This document shows positions 1-11,460 of a stretch of 64,000 bases of DNA, piece by piece (the first letter of the stretch is position 1; each line of letters starts with the position of its first letter). Origin of the DNA: Floccularia luteovirens (taxonomy: Eukaryota; Basidiomycota; Agaricomycetes; Agaricales; Squamanitaceae). Made by a program: the position numbers and the translations under genes. The notes beneath the pieces were generated by a model. The model searched no databases, had not been told where the DNA came from, and worked only from the letters and a program-made list of their open reading frames with translations. The stretch covers positions 496,001 through 560,000 of the forward strand of contig VSJF01000004.1 of the NCBI GenBank assembly GCA_009739215.1, given 5' to 3'.

Positions 1-49
1 TGTGTCCTACGCCTCCAACACCTTGTCATCCGGTGCATTTTTATTTCCC

Positions 50-98
50 ATTCCATCTATAAAACGAAGGGGTCCGGCTTGTCCTTAAAGCATACTCC
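50..98 (+). promoter_or_regulatory. Candidate core promoter of the Zn2Cys6 gene
   Basis: A TATA-like TATAAAA lies about 35-40 nt before the ATG at 99. This is close for a fungal TATA box, so it may only be AT-rich leader. The true promoter may extend past the left edge. Confidence 0.25.
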
Positions 99-2354
99 AT
101 GAAACGTTCGCAAGTGGGTTCCGACGGAACAGCCGGGATTAGGGAAAGCTTGTCAACAAAGAGGACAAAATCCAGTCAGGCATGCTCCTCGTGTCGGCGG
201 CACAAAACTCGCTGTGAATTGCTTGACGATGTTTCTCTCCCTGGAGCGCTCAAGTGCCATCGGTGTAAAGTCCTCAGCATCGAGTGCTCCTTTGAAACAT
301 CAGATATCATCCATATCATCCCCAATAAACAGTCGGGCCACAAAGTAGGGGAATCTTCGTCCCTGTCGAGAAGATTGGAGCGCGCCGATGGCTCTCCGTC
401 ATCGATCTCCTCTCCTTCAGTGCCTCAAGATACCTCACTACACTTGGGAATAACCTCTTCGAGGAGTCTACCACGGCTAAATGCTCGAGATATTATTCCC
501 TACCCAAATCTCCTGTGGAGCATCATAAATGTGCCTCCCAGCTTTGACTGGACTGTTACACCAATCTTGGCCGTCCAGGAACTTGCAAAATTATCACCAT
601 CGATTGTATCCTCTCCAGTAACCATCAACCATCAGAGCCACTTGAGAAATATCCTTTCACAGGAACAAATTACTTCGCTTTGTGAGATGTATGTTTTCAT
701 TCCTGTCACTAATATGCCCTTGCCCTGACCTAATACACTGCCAGTTTTGAGGTACGATATGGACCCTGGATAAACGTGCACATCAACCACAGAGTCGGGA
801 GTACTCCACTGCTTGATTTAGTACGGTGCACTGTAGCATCGCGACATCTCGACCCCGTTACCCGAACTCGGGTCGGGCCGCATTTATTCAAGCTAACAGA
901 GGAAGCATCTCTGCAACAAATCTTCAGCCCGATGCCTTCTATGGAATACATCGAGGCACTTCTTATCCTTTCATTGTGGTCCCCCGTTTGTATATCAGCC
1001 CACGGGGATACACGCGATCCTCGATTACTAAATGCTTCGGCAGTCAGTATGGCAATGAATTTACGCCTTGCGCAGGCGTCGTCATTGGAAAATAGTCTAC
1101 GCGATGAAGAAGTAAGAGAAAATGGACTTTCGCGCCCAAAGGCAGCTATGTTATCGGAAACTTCAGAGAAGGCACGATTGGTGAGTAGAGAGTTACAAAT
1201 ACTACAAGCCGACTATAACAAGTATTTTTCTTTAGTGGATGCTTCTGTCAACGGTGGAATCAATGTAAGAATTCGACAACAGTTTCTTGGAATCTTGATG
1301 CTCACATTGAGTAGGCTTTGTCTAGGAACAGGCCGAATGCCTCTGTCAAAGCGGTCTCAACAGGATTATAATATTCTGGATTTATCCACTTTTTCGACAT
1401 ATGAAACCGCCAGCGAAATGCGACTTGGATTAATGGCTAAATTATATGATGCCACTGAAAGTGGATGTGCGTTGCGTCTTCCAGACCATCCAGCATTTCA
1501 GACATTTCATGGAGAAGCATCTCATATCTTGCAAAAGATGGACTGTATCAGGCGCATTATAGCGCCACTACCGGGTTAGTTTTTATGTTATCATACATCA
1601 AGTACTGAGATCGCTGATTTTCCATTAAGTTGTTTCACCATATGACACTTTCCATTTCCAAGTACTCCTCATTCAATATCACGCTTGTAGGCTCCTTGTC
1701 CTCAATCATATTCTTCAAGAATTGCGGCGCCTCTTGGATGGTAGCGAACAAACACGAGATTTACCCGAACACTCTTATAACCAGATCGCAGGCGTCTGGA
1801 TAAGGGATGCTCTTTCGTCTGCGGAGGCCGCTCTAACCTGCACCCTTGGATGGACAGAATACGAGTTGCTTTCCACCATTCCTGATGCCATTTTTGGATT
1901 GATAGGATTTGCAGGAGCATGGCTTGTATTGTTCAATTTTATGTTGTACCAGGTCTATGGTTCTCATACTGAGGGTGCAACCGAGCGCCTTCTCTACATG
2001 ATAGTTGTGCGGCTTTCTCAAATTGCTCTAGCACCAGATCACCCTGCTGCCAAGTGCTCGCATCTCATTTCAACATTGCTTGGAGGATGGGATAGGTTAT
2101 TATCGAGGCAGCCTCTTAGCGAAGACAACAACTCAGGACCGCCCACGTTGGGGTCTCCACCTTCTCTGCAGCCCAGTAGTCCAAACATCCGACAATATGG
2201 GATGCATGGTTATTACCCTCCTCACAGGCCAGTATCCATTTCGGCAATACGCGAACAAGTTGACGATCAAACGACCAACACCGGAGTATACATGGAACCA
2301 AACTTTTGGCCTTATATGCCAAATAATGGTCCTGCAGGATCGTCAAGAGGTTAA
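99..2354 (+). CDS. Zn(2)-Cys(6) binuclear cluster transcription factor
   Basis: Three exons (99-688, 745-1574, 1630-2354) join in frame to 714 aa. Near the N-terminus six cysteines (C29, C32, C39, C53, C56, C63) have the spacing C-x2-C-x6-C-x13-C-x2-C-x6-C of the fungal GAL4-type zinc cluster, with basic residues between C2 and C3. A Ser/Pro-rich linker follows, then a long helical region containing YGPWINVHINH and, after the second intron, FHFQVLLIQYHACRLL, typical of the fungal transcription-factor middle region. The Ser/Pro/Gly-rich C-terminus could be an activation region. Such proteins are nuclear and bind CGG-type half-sites; target genes cannot be inferred here. The ATG at 99 is the first start in frame before the cluster. 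The gene stands alone, convergent with the IMPACT-family gene. Confidence 0.85.
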
Positions 2355-2473
2355 GCATGGATCAAGGACTTACTTTCAGCCATATATACGAGTTTCACGT
2401 GTATACCAGGTGTAGATTACTTATATGTAAGATAGGATAGCGGTAATGCAAGTGGGACGCTCAGATACATGTG

Positions 2474-3812
2474 TCATGGCCTCTTCCCTCGACCGGTGTT
2501 GAGCGGCTTCTTTGTGTCCCTACTCTCCAAAAACCCACCAACTTCTAGAGCGTCTCTCGCTGCCTGGTTGATGTGTTTGAACCTATCTGGACCTAGATGT
2601 GTACCTCCAAAATATCGGGTAACGACTACGAGCACGTCGTTCACCTCCTACATGGCGTTTGAATAATAATGAAATCTGAGGTGATAGAATTCTTGGATAC
2701 CGACCAGAATTTGTAAAAGATGAGCTAGACGACTTCCAGCAGCAGTTTCCCCGTCGTCATCATTATCTGGTATATAGATAAAAAGAGTGAGTCATTCAAG
2801 ATGAAATTAGTTCTCTCGCCGGACATACCCTGATGTAGTACGTTGCCGACTTGACATCGCCATGCATTAATTATTGGATGTGCTGCGCGAGCTATTTTAC
2901 GGTCCGACATCAGACCATTTAATACGAGGGGGACCTGAAGGTTCAAACGTGTCGGAAATCATCATAGAGGGTAAAACAAAAGACTAACTTCTGATGGGTG
3001 GTGGATTTTGCAAGCACGACCGATGAATACACTCTTACGGTCTGTGATAGGCTCAGATTCGTGAATTTGGATATCCGAGGGCATAGAGTGCAGGGGTATA
3101 TCGATAACAGGACGACTATTCTCTGGAGTAGGTTCATCCGGGGTATCTTGTTGCAGTTGTTCGATAGGTTCTTTCACGTCTTCCCTAATGAGATCTCCCA
3201 CTTTCTCCGCAGTCAGGCGCGCCTCATACCATGCTGCGCACTTTTCGAGCACATTTTGTAACCCGTCAAACACACAAACTGTATCTGGTGTCCACTCTAC
3301 ACCATTGACGGATATATAGGTGCGGATGATGGAACCAAATAGAGTAGAATCGGCGCCGAAAGCTCCGATATATCGGGACAGGAGTTGAAGTTGTGGGGGT
3401 GATGAGATGGGGTATGTTGGTGGAAGCGAGACGAGAACGCGGAGTGACACGTCTTCATGCGGCGATGGAAGACTGTTGATTACCGTTGGATTAAATTTCT
3501 TGTATCTGACGCAAAGACTCACTTTAAGATGACTTCGAATCGTATTGCATTTGAGATTTGAACTTTTTTAGGCTCTTTTGTTCCTGCGGGTGGGTGCCAC
3601 ATTTTTACAGCATCTTCTCCATAGATTGACTGTAATACTGAGATAGGTTGAGTTTTGTAACTTCATCATCAGCTATATTGTTCACCCTCTAACTCTGAGG
3701 CAACAGCTTCTCGTTCTGGGTACTGACAGAGGTTTTGAATGAGCTGTACTAACTCTTGAGCAGGGTCATCCTCAAGGATGTTGGATGAAACTGATGAAGG
3801 TGGATGAGACAT
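2474..3812 (-). CDS. YIH1: Yih1/IMPACT family protein (RWD plus UPF0029 domain)
   Basis: Six exons on the minus strand (3686-3812, 3523-3637, 2989-3505, 2829-2934, 2705-2766, 2474-2647) join to 366 aa. The N-terminal RWD domain starts with ELEVLQSIYGEDAVKMW and continues through SLRVLVSLPPTYP. A variable acidic stretch follows, then the IMPACT domain: ITDRKSVF, SDRKIARAAHPI, the acidic NDDDGETAAGSRLAHLLQIL and LVVVTRYFGGTHLGPDRFKH. In yeast, Yih1 binds Gcn1 through the RWD domain and restrains activation of the kinase Gcn2, so it dampens the amino-acid-starvation response; the same role is inferred here. At 366 aa it exceeds yeast Yih1 (about 258 aa), mostly in the linker. It shares a 173-bp divergent promoter with ATG29. 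Confidence 0.88.
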
Positions 3813-3985
3813 GAGTTTGATCTTATCAGTTAGCCGAGTCTGGAACTGAACCATTTGAACATCAACCTGACTGGTTGCTATTTCTAAGCTACATTGAGCC
3901 CACATGCTCATCACTTATTAGCAGCTTCTAGGTGTTCTTACAGGATCTCTGACATTCTTAATTCTATATTTCACCTGACTTGGTC
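3813..3985. promoter_or_regulatory. Divergent promoter between the Yih1/IMPACT gene and ATG29
   Basis: Only 173 bp separate the ATG codons of two oppositely oriented genes, so both core promoters and leaders must fit here or overlap. No clear TATA box or Gcn4-type site was recognised by eye. Confidence 0.6.
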
Positions 3986-5121
3986 ATGCCCGTGGCACAT
4001 CCGTCAGTTCGCGTTGTTGTTCGATTACCCTGGAATCGTCCAGAGAACGCTCCAGAAGATCCGCCTCAGGTGCGTCTTTTAAACCGCGGGTCAGTCTAAA
4101 TTGTCAAATTGCGACTATTCTATAGATAGAATGGACGACAGAGAAGGCAGATATACTGTGGAAAGTCATTGAACGGTCAAGGTCTAGTGATAGTAGTGGT
4201 GCCGACTGTAAGCAAGTCACTTATCACAACTTGCTAAATTACTAACAACTAAAAGGGAAGGGATTGGCTGCTCATCTCGAAGTTCCGTTACCTTACTTGT
4301 TATATCGAGTCAATGCTAGGTTCCAAGAGGAAATACGTGGGTTAAAGGACATCCAGGGCGCTTTAAGTCCCTCTACTAGTCAGCCTCCTACAGTGGCGCA
4401 GGATGACATATCACATGGAGAGAAACCGTCTGCAACAGGAAGGGCTGTAAGTCGCCTGGCGGGAAGCACTCGTCTTTCCAACTCATCACGACTAAACACT
4501 CCACTGGGTATACGGGCCCGATTGAACTCACTTGGGAACAACTCCCCCAGACCTAAAAAGGCAACATCGTCTTCAACATTGACCCTACAAGGAACGACAA
4601 GACCCCTTCCTTTGCGTCCAACGTCGCCGGCCTCATCCGAAGAAAGCACGGACTCTGAGGACGAAGAAGCTTTGAAAGAAGAGGAAGCGGAGCATAATGC
4701 AGAAGAACAGGAAGCTTTGGATCGTAGGTTGAAGGATTTGCAGAGAATGATGACGAATGAGACGCTAGGTCTCGTTAGCAGCGTCCGTTTAAAGGATCGT
4801 GGACGTCCGGGCAGTGCCCCTCCAAGATCCACGTCGTCCAGCCAGCGGCGTGATACACCCCCCAGTAGGAGCGAAAGTCAAAGTGTATCAAGTGCTAACT
4901 CTCCTCAAGGATCAATTCCAGACATACCCTCATCTTCGAATTCATCCCTTAGCAGACATATGTCACCGCATAAGTCGTCAAGTCCTCCTGCCATATCTCC
5001 CCGCAATGCCGTCGGGCATGCACAAAGACGTTATAGTGCATTAGTTGACAGGAGTAGCGAACGCGAGAGTAGCCAAGGTTCTCAAGCGTCAAGTTTTAGT
5101 GATCTCAGTGGTAATGCATAG
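3986..5121 (+). CDS. ATG29: Autophagy protein Atg29
   Basis: Three exons (3986-4069, 4126-4207, 4256-5121) join to 343 aa. The conserved Atg29 N-terminal domain fills the first ~90 residues: VRVVVRLPWNRPE, then IEWTTEKADILWKVIERS, then DWKGLAAHLEVPLPYLLYRV, the pattern in which the last block packs as a helical element. The remainder is a Ser/Pro/Arg-rich disordered tail with an acidic patch (EESTDSEDEEALKEEEAEH) and many SP/TP sites, as in other Atg29 proteins, which are phosphoregulated. With Atg17 and Atg31 it scaffolds the phagophore assembly site in non-selective autophagy. The ATG at 3986 starts directly at the domain. Divergent neighbour: the Gcn2-pathway regulator gene. Confidence 0.85.
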
Positions 5122-5618
5122 GATCTCTCTCTAAAAATGTAATATATGGCTGATTTCGCCTGCAACCCGTAGACGCAAGTCTTTCCGCATCCGCTTTGGA
5201 AAGCGCATTGATGTCAAATATTCGTGGCACTGGAGCCAGTTCAAGACTATGAGTAGCACTACACACCGAAGATGAATTTTATAGATCTTAATTTACTATG
5301 ATACTAGGTAATAATTATTGATGTATATATGTGTAAAGGCGCAGTAGATAGGATTTAGCACAATTCCATTTGGCTCATCACCGGCACCCTCTTCTAGTAT
5401 CTTCCTGATCGCACCAGATGTCCCTGTTGCTTGCATCACCAGCAATGTACATCATATCCTCATATACACTTGACCTTTCATTTTCCACAACAAACCCAGT
5501 CCTAGTAAAAGTATGTCTTTGAGTCGCAATTGGTGGCGTGCTGCTTAACATACTCCGCAGTTTTCTTTGTATCCGCCTCTTTATCGACGCATAGACCCGG
5601 AATCAACAAACACTCACC
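5122..5618. other. Intergenic: ATG29 3' end and DDI1 promoter
   Basis: About 500 bp between two plus-strand genes. AT-rich sequence after ATG29 (around 5270-5330) probably holds the 3' UTR and poly(A) signals. The DDI1 leader before 5619 contains a pyrimidine-rich stretch. No ORF or repeat seen. Confidence 0.5.
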
Positions 5619-7207
5619 ATGGAATTGACATTCGTAACCGATCTGGGGCAGACGTTCTCCTTGGAAATAGATCCTAACATGGAGCTGGAGAATGTCATGG
5701 CATTACTAGAAGTTGAAGTGAGTCCTGGCAATCTTTTCTTTGTAGATTTCAGATTTCATTGCCCACCTTCGTAAGTCCGGCATCCAAGTTTCAGATCAGA
5801 GCATATCATTCGAGGGGCGGGAGCTCAGTTCTGCAAAATCAACATTGCGTGAGCTTGGTCTGACTGGCAGTAGCGCTATGCTACTCCTCAGGAAAAAAGT
5901 TGTCAACCCGGCCGGACAGTGAGTGGCCGGCCACATTCATTACGAACCTCTCGTTCAACACAGTCACTAGACAAATCGAACAAGATGCAGAAACAATGCG
6001 TTTCCAGATACTCGGAGATCCAGAACTCATGCGACAACTACGAGAAGTATGTGCTCGCGTATCTTGCTTGAATTGTTTACTAAATTACTTCTCTAATCAT
6101 GAATATAGGCTCAACCTGAAATCGCGGAGGCGGCCCAATCCAACCCAGCTCGTTTTGCAGAACTCCTGCGAGAAACACGAGACAGGCAATATTCGGCTGA
6201 AATCGCCCAGCAACGCGAGATTGAACGTCTTAATGCTGACCCTTTCGATGTAGAAGCGCAACGCAAGATAGAGGAGGCTATTAGACAGCAAGCAGTACTG
6301 GAAAATATGCAGCACGCAATAGAGTATTCTCCCGAAAGTTTTGGGAGGGTCACAATGCTTTAGTGAGCTCAATATTATATCTTAATTTTCTTGCAATAAT
6401 CTGTTCCAGCATCAACGTAGAAGTAAACTCAAAGCCTGTAAAAGCATTTGTAGATAGCGGTGCGCAGCAAACAATTAGTAAATCATTCCGTTTTCCTCTG
6501 TGTTCGTGCTGTAACTCATTCTTTTCTCAAAGTGAGCCCTGAATGCGCAGAGAAATGCGGGTGAGAGTTGTATTACTACACAAGATATTATTTTCTCAAC
6601 TGTGAGAATGTTAGTCTGATGCGTCTCGTGGATCAACGCTTCGCAGGTATCGCGCGAGGTGTTGGTACCGCTAAAATTCTTGGAAGGGTCCACAGTGCCC
6701 AAATTAGACTAGCCGATCTATTCCTCCCTTGTTCGTTCACAATTATGGAGGCTAGTCTACTTCTTTAAAGAAGGTCATGAATGTACTGACTTCCATTGTT
6801 AGGGACGTGAGGTCGATCTCTTGTTTGGTCTTGACATGCTCAAAGCCCATCAAGCATGTATTGATCTGGAAAAGAATGTCCTCAGAATCCAAGGACGCGA
6901 GGTACCCTTTCTATCGGAACACGAGCTACCAGAACAGGCACGAGACCAACCTGAGGGTTCAACGTCGGATAGCTCCAGTACTCCTGCGTCTGCACCGAGA
7001 TTTCCTGGTGGTGGCAATACTCTCGGAGCTTCTCCTTCACCTAGAGGTCAACCGGGAAGACCTAGTGCTGCCAGACCAGGTGCAAACCGACACCCGGAGG
7101 AACACATTCGCATTCTGATGGATCTGGGTGCGACAAGAGAAGTCGCAATAAGTAGTCTAGAAGCTGCGGGAGGGAATGTTGACGTTGCCGCTTCCTTGCT
7201 ATTTTGA
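5619..7207 (+). CDS. DDI1: DNA-damage inducible protein 1 (ubiquitin shuttle, retroviral-type protease)
   Basis: Eight exons (5619-5717, 5776-5918, 5971-6046, 6109-6362, 6410-6477, 6533-6560, 6615-6750, 6803-7207) join to 402 aa. Domains in order: an N-terminal ubiquitin-like fold (residues 1 to ~75, [16 protein letters not shown]); a helical linker ([21 protein letters not shown]); the retropepsin-like protease with active-site D206-S-G in [10 protein letters not shown], then [16 protein letters not shown] and [20 protein letters not shown]; and a C-terminal UBA domain (residues ~363-402, [20 protein letters not shown]). In yeast, Ddi1 cleaves heavily ubiquitylated proteins and shuttles substrates to the proteasome. 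Length and order match the family. The seventh intron (6751-6802) needs a GC donor, because no GT gives the right phase. Convergent with SPT3, 110 bp away. Confidence 0.93.
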
Positions 7208-7317
7208 ATATCACGAAATGTAAAAGTTTTGCGCAGACATACAAAGGACTTTATCTGTATAGTACAACATTTACTTCAAACAATGAAAACAAGCTATATA
7301 AAAATATGATCACCAGT

Positions 7318-8651
7318 CTAAATAAGGCTAACTCTAGTCCGCACGAGTCCCCCACGCCAATTATGCATTCCTGCAGAACGGTGATGCGACCAGTCGCCTT
7401 GCATCCTTGCAAATGCATCTTGTATATGTTCAGGGCGTAAGGCTGTCCTGGCTTCTGGTGGTGGTAAGAAGAGGGAATTTACTGGTAGGGTATATTCTGC
7501 ATCATTGTCGGGTGAATCTTCGCGTCTTCTTTTTTCTGGGCCACCAAGACTAGAACCTGCCTTTCGCTTTCCAAGGGAAGGGGATGTGTAGTCTTCCCGA
7601 AGAAATGATTCTTCTAAGGATTTCTTCACGGCAAGACCTGCAAGGGTCAGGGATCTGACCATCTCGAAAGCCAAGAATCCAACAATATCAATTGTATCAT
7701 CGTTGGCTTTTAGATCAAGATGAGGTGGTAGGTTCAGGAACTCGCGGAAACGTTTAGCTGAGAGTACACGCTTTAAATTAACAGATGCATGATTATTCTA
7801 TATTTCAACATACCTTTTCTGTAAGTGAAAGAAGCTTGTCGGCAGTCCGAGTAATGTTGATATTCCTCGCGGGTCATTTGTCGCGTAGCCTCATCAGCTT
7901 CCTATACAAAGGATCCTAAGTTGTGATGTTTATGGGAGGGGTTGGAAAACCCACTTTCAGACGCTGAATAGACGCCTCATGAGCTTCGATATCATCTTCA
8001 TCCTCTTCATCGTCAGATTGATGCCCATTCTGCCTCAGCACTTCAGAATAGATTGTCGTGATTTCCCAAGGTAGCTTGATTGTAATCTTTTGTGCTTTCG
8101 CAGTAAGTTTATCTGTGATGCCTTTGTTCAGCTGCAAGTCACGGCAAATTAGAATAGACGTACCATCAGCCCCGTCCTCTAGGGTTTCAACTTCGACTCC
8201 CCCTCCTCCATCTCCACCTGAATCCTTCGCATGCTTCCGGACATCCTTCCAAGACAAATAGGTTCTCAAGCGATTGACCTTCCCCCTATCATGCCGAATG
8301 AGAAAAATCAGGTCCTCGGCCGACAAGTAACGTGCCCCACGACGCGTAGCTAATGCACGAGCTTGAACAATCTGGTACATTTGTCAGTTACCAAATCGAA
8401 TAAGATGTAATCGACCAACGAACCAGTTCAATTAATTGACTCCTTACGATATCTTCCACCAAGTTGACAGTTTCCGAGCTGGGATCCTGTACTTCACCAA
8501 ACACAAACATCTTTGGGAAGTGAAATATCAGTACTAGGGGTTCACTAGATTAGAAGGGACAGACCATTTGTGAAATCTCTTGATTATACTTATATTCTCT
8601 GGATGGACTTCCAGATGTATTTTCGTTCAGTCCCTTCTTCACACCAGACAT
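7318..8651 (-). CDS. SPT3: SAGA complex subunit Spt3 (two histone folds)
   Basis: Five exons on the minus strand (8565-8651, 8424-8510, 7955-8371, 7814-7901, 7318-7757) join to 372 aa. The N-terminal TAF13-like histone fold spans MFVFGEVQDPSSETVNLVED, RSQLIELIVQARALATRRG and YLSAEDLIFLIRHD. An acidic linker (DDEEDEDD) follows. The C-terminal TAF11-like half carries MTREEYQHYSDCRQASFTY, KAKRFREFLNLPPHLD and IVGFLAFEMVRSLTLAGLAV, then a basic tail. Spt3 presents TBP to promoters within SAGA, in the nucleus. Length is close to fungal Spt3 (~340 aa). The 5' four exons and promoter recur as decayed copies at 10795-11132 and 13050-13830, so this is the intact member of a partial gene duplication. 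Confidence 0.92.
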
Positions 8652-8983
8652 CTTGAAAGCTTGTTTGAAGTTCTCTTTAGAATAGTGATGTTTCTCAGTT
8701 AAGTTCCCGCCCCTTCGTTGTTGTACAAGAGAACATTAATATCGCCGGCGTGTCGCGTGGTGAGTATCAGAGATACTTTGCAGAGACAAATTCAGTATAA
8801 TATTGCGTGGGAACTCGGTACCCAAGATGCCGTTACAGAATTGTAAACACCAGGACAGGATAAATAAATTTCCACCACTTGAACTACTACTCTGGTAATG
8901 GAATACAGTCCAAGTTGGAATTATGTACAACTCGCCGTTATCATGACCTAATCAAACGGAAAGAGAAGTAGAAACAAAACATC
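8652..8983. other. SPT3 promoter and 3' flank of Cys-rich gene A
   Basis: About 330 bp between SPT3 and the upstream gene A, both minus. It contains the start of the duplicated block flank (from ~8680), whose sequence recurs almost unchanged at 11180-11460 and partly at 13800-14074. Confidence 0.6.
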
Positions 8984-10013
8984 CTAAGCAAGTAAGACTA
9001 AAAGAGCAGAAAACAAGACAGTATACGTCAAAATCTGCAAACTATGGGTGCTCATTGCACTTGAAGATAAAGAGGAGCCACTGTTAGCACTAGTAGGTAA
9101 TGAGGTAACAACCGAAACTGAGAAACTTGTTGGGGGAGAAGGTACAGGAAGGGGTGCCACAGAGTTCCTAGCTGACGTAGCACTCGACGACGAGGATGAA
9201 GATCGAAGGCTAGTATTTGGTGGGGAAGTGTCTTTTGAGGTTGGTGGCGGGGGATCCGCTGCTTTTGTTGTTGTGGGTTTCGGGGTTGGCGGGGGATCCG
9301 CCGCTTTGGTCGTTGTAGATTTCGGGGGCGGCGGGGGCGGAGGTGGTGGTGGTGGTTCGGGATTGGATGACCGACATTTTCGATTATTACTCGAATCACG
9401 GAAACAGATCGAGTCAGGAGCTGATAAATCCAATACTTAGTGACATGCCAGTCATAAACGCATGGAACAAGGAACTCACGACAACAGAAATCGTCGTTGG
9501 GACATTCAACGTCATCAGGGTTAGTACATCCACTTATTCCGTCACATATCTCCCCAAGAGGGCAGCATCCCTCTTGGCCAGATGCGGTGAAACAGTTAAA
9601 ACTAATGAAAAGTATATCTTAGACAGCACAACCATGATAATTAAGAATTAGTACTTGCCCTGGGTCACAACACCCACCATCTGACAATAAAGCAATCTGA
9701 GAACTTCGTGCATTCAGTGGAGGACTAGGAAATTACCATTGCAGCACTGTCCGTTAAGTGGACAGCAGGTTCCATCCGAGCATTCACCGTCTCCAAAGGG
9801 GCAGAATTGCCGGACTTGCAACAGATCATCCAGAACACCACGCCGCTCTTCTTGTACAATAGGGACCAGTAGTTTATTGATACGAATCCGAGGCCTAAGA
9901 AGAGTATTGGGCACGAAACTTCCTCCAGGCACTTCAATGTGGGGATTTGCAACAGCACCCAGGGTGGAAAGCCATAAAGTGGTTATAAGCAGGATACCCC
10001 TTCTGTTCGTCAT
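8984..10013 (-). CDS. Secreted Cys-rich, Pro/Ser-rich, probably GPI-anchored protein (paralog A)
   Basis: Four exons on the minus strand (9737-10013, 9659-9680, 9480-9601, 8984-9420) join to 285 aa. An N-terminal signal peptide (RGILLITTLWLSTLGAVA) leads to a short propeptide-like stretch ending in ERR, then a granulin-like Cys-rich region with paired cysteines (CPFGDGECSDGTCCPLNGQCC, shown only as CC pairs here, then EGCCPLGEICDG and NDDFCC). A run of prolines with TTTKAADPP repeats and a Ser-rich linker follow, ending in a hydrophobic tail (ILTYTVLFSALLVLLA) typical of a GPI signal. It is probably a cell-wall or surface protein; function unknown. The intron after the 22-nt exon uses a GC donor (GCAAGT). 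Compared with paralog C it lacks two Cys-rich exons and the beta-rich ectodomain. Confidence 0.75.
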
Positions 10014-10794
10014 GCTGTTGGAAGTGGATGTTGATGAAACACCAAAACATTATCTCATACTTCTTTTATGCAGCCTGAAAGCGCTGATAATAGGATCCCA
10101 TGTCATGGACAGCACGCTGATGAACGTCAATGGCAGGCTGTGTTGTTGCGACATCTTCGCTTTATTTAAACACTCAAAAACTCTCGTTCCGTTTTATACA
10201 GATTCTGGAAACAAGCCCCGACGTCGCTTCTGTGAGAAAATGATACATCTGAATATGAAGAAGGTCATCACTTCTAAAGCCGCATCTAAATGATCAGTTA
10301 TCCATGGTTGTGAAGAAATCCGGGGATGAATTTTCCTTGGTGACAATTTTATCATGACAAGATCAGGCTGTATCAGTATCAAAGTCAAAAACAGAACAAA
10401 GGAGCAGCGGAACATTGTCCCATTCATTCTTGATATCTTTGAAGAACCCATGTTAGATTTTAGTGTGCTTACCGTGTCTCTGGAAGTGATGGTGTGAAGA
10501 ATAATTGTTGAAATGCTGTGGTTGACTAGTAACCAAGTGACCATCATATCAAACAAAACAAACGAAATAGTTCTGTTTGGCTTGTCATTGCTGTCAATGT
10601 CATGGGAATGCAGTGTCATGTCAGAGAACCGTAAATGTGCAAATAATTGACTGAGAACTCACATGTATGTCAAATCCGATACAATTCCTCTCATACGCAA
10701 TAAAAGCGGATATACAGTTATTTGTACATAACCATAGTATTATTGTCAAAGTTGTTCCATGTACACAAAGAGTGTGACAGACAAACAGACCTAA
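10014..10794. other. 5' flank of Cys-rich gene A
   Basis: No gene seen. The first ~650 bp are the upstream region of gene A and recur, diverged, upstream of genes B (12300-12960) and C (15845-16580), so they likely hold the shared promoter. Confidence 0.55.
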
Positions 10795-11132
10795 TGCTGA
10801 TACTCTTTGCGGGTCATTTGTCGTGTAGCCTCATCAGCTTCCTATTCAAAGGATTTGGATATTCGTGAAAGGAGTTGAAAACTTACTTGCAGACGCTGAA
10901 TAAACACCTCATGCATTCAATACTATGATATGCTGCCGTATGTTTAGAACACGGTGGTGCTAGGTCTCAGCCACGAGTTACATTTCCATGTTAATTTATA
11001 ACAAGGTATTTGCTTACATCTCAACTGAAAATCCCTTCGAAGAGCAAGTTTGAGAAGTTATATTCTCTGGCCGTGACGGACTTCCAGATGTATTTTTGTT
11101 CAGTCCCTTCTTCACACCAGACATCTTGAAAG
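10795..11132 (-). pseudogene. SPT3 pseudogene fragment 1
   Basis: The sequence 10796-10915 copies the exon 4/intron 3/exon 3 junction of SPT3 (compare 7855-7990). After a ~150-bp unrelated insert, 11070-11132 copies SPT3 exon 1 including the ATG region, and 11133-11260 copies its promoter. The middle of exon 3, all of exon 2 and the last exon are missing, so no Spt3 could be made. Confidence 0.85.
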
Positions 11133-11460
11133 CTTGTTTGTTCAGAGGTTTCCTTAGAATAGTGATGTTTCTCAGTCAAGTTCCCGCCCCTTCGTTGTTG
11201 TACAAGAGAACATTAATATCGCCGGCGTGTCGTGTGGTGAGTATCAGAAGTGCTTAGTAGGACAAATTCAGTATAATATTGCATGGGAACTCAGAAACCA
11301 GGATCCTGTTACAGAATTGTAAACACCAGGACAGAATAAATAAATTTCCACCACTCGAACTACTGCCCTAGTAATGGAATACAGTCCAAGTTGGAATTAT
11401 GTACAACTCGCCGTTGTCATGACCGTAATCAAACGAAAAGAGAAGTAGAAACAAAACATC

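Larger units (their letters stand above)
7808..10790. repeat. Tandem block unit 1 (most of SPT3 plus Cys-rich gene A)
   Basis: First of three diverged direct copies arranged head to tail. It runs from within SPT3 intron 4 (near 7808) to the CACAAAGAGTGTGACAGACA sequence near 10770. Shared marks: the SPT3 promoter, the GPI-signal tail of the Cys-rich gene, and its 5' flank through the ATTCTGGAAACAAG motif. The copies differ by many substitutions and several large deletions, so the duplication is not recent. Confidence 0.85.

Noticed and set aside
4380..4832. Minus-strand 150-aa ORF over ATG29
   Set aside because: Shadow of the Ser-rich ATG29 tail, with no homology pattern.
9048..9440. Plus-strand 130-aa Gly-rich ORF
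   Set aside because: It is the complement of the Pro-rich linker of Cys-rich gene A; the Gly run is an artefact of the proline codons.
10921..11060. Insert inside the first SPT3 fragment as a transposon
   Set aside because: No inverted ends or target duplication could be seen; it may simply be diverged or deleted sequence.
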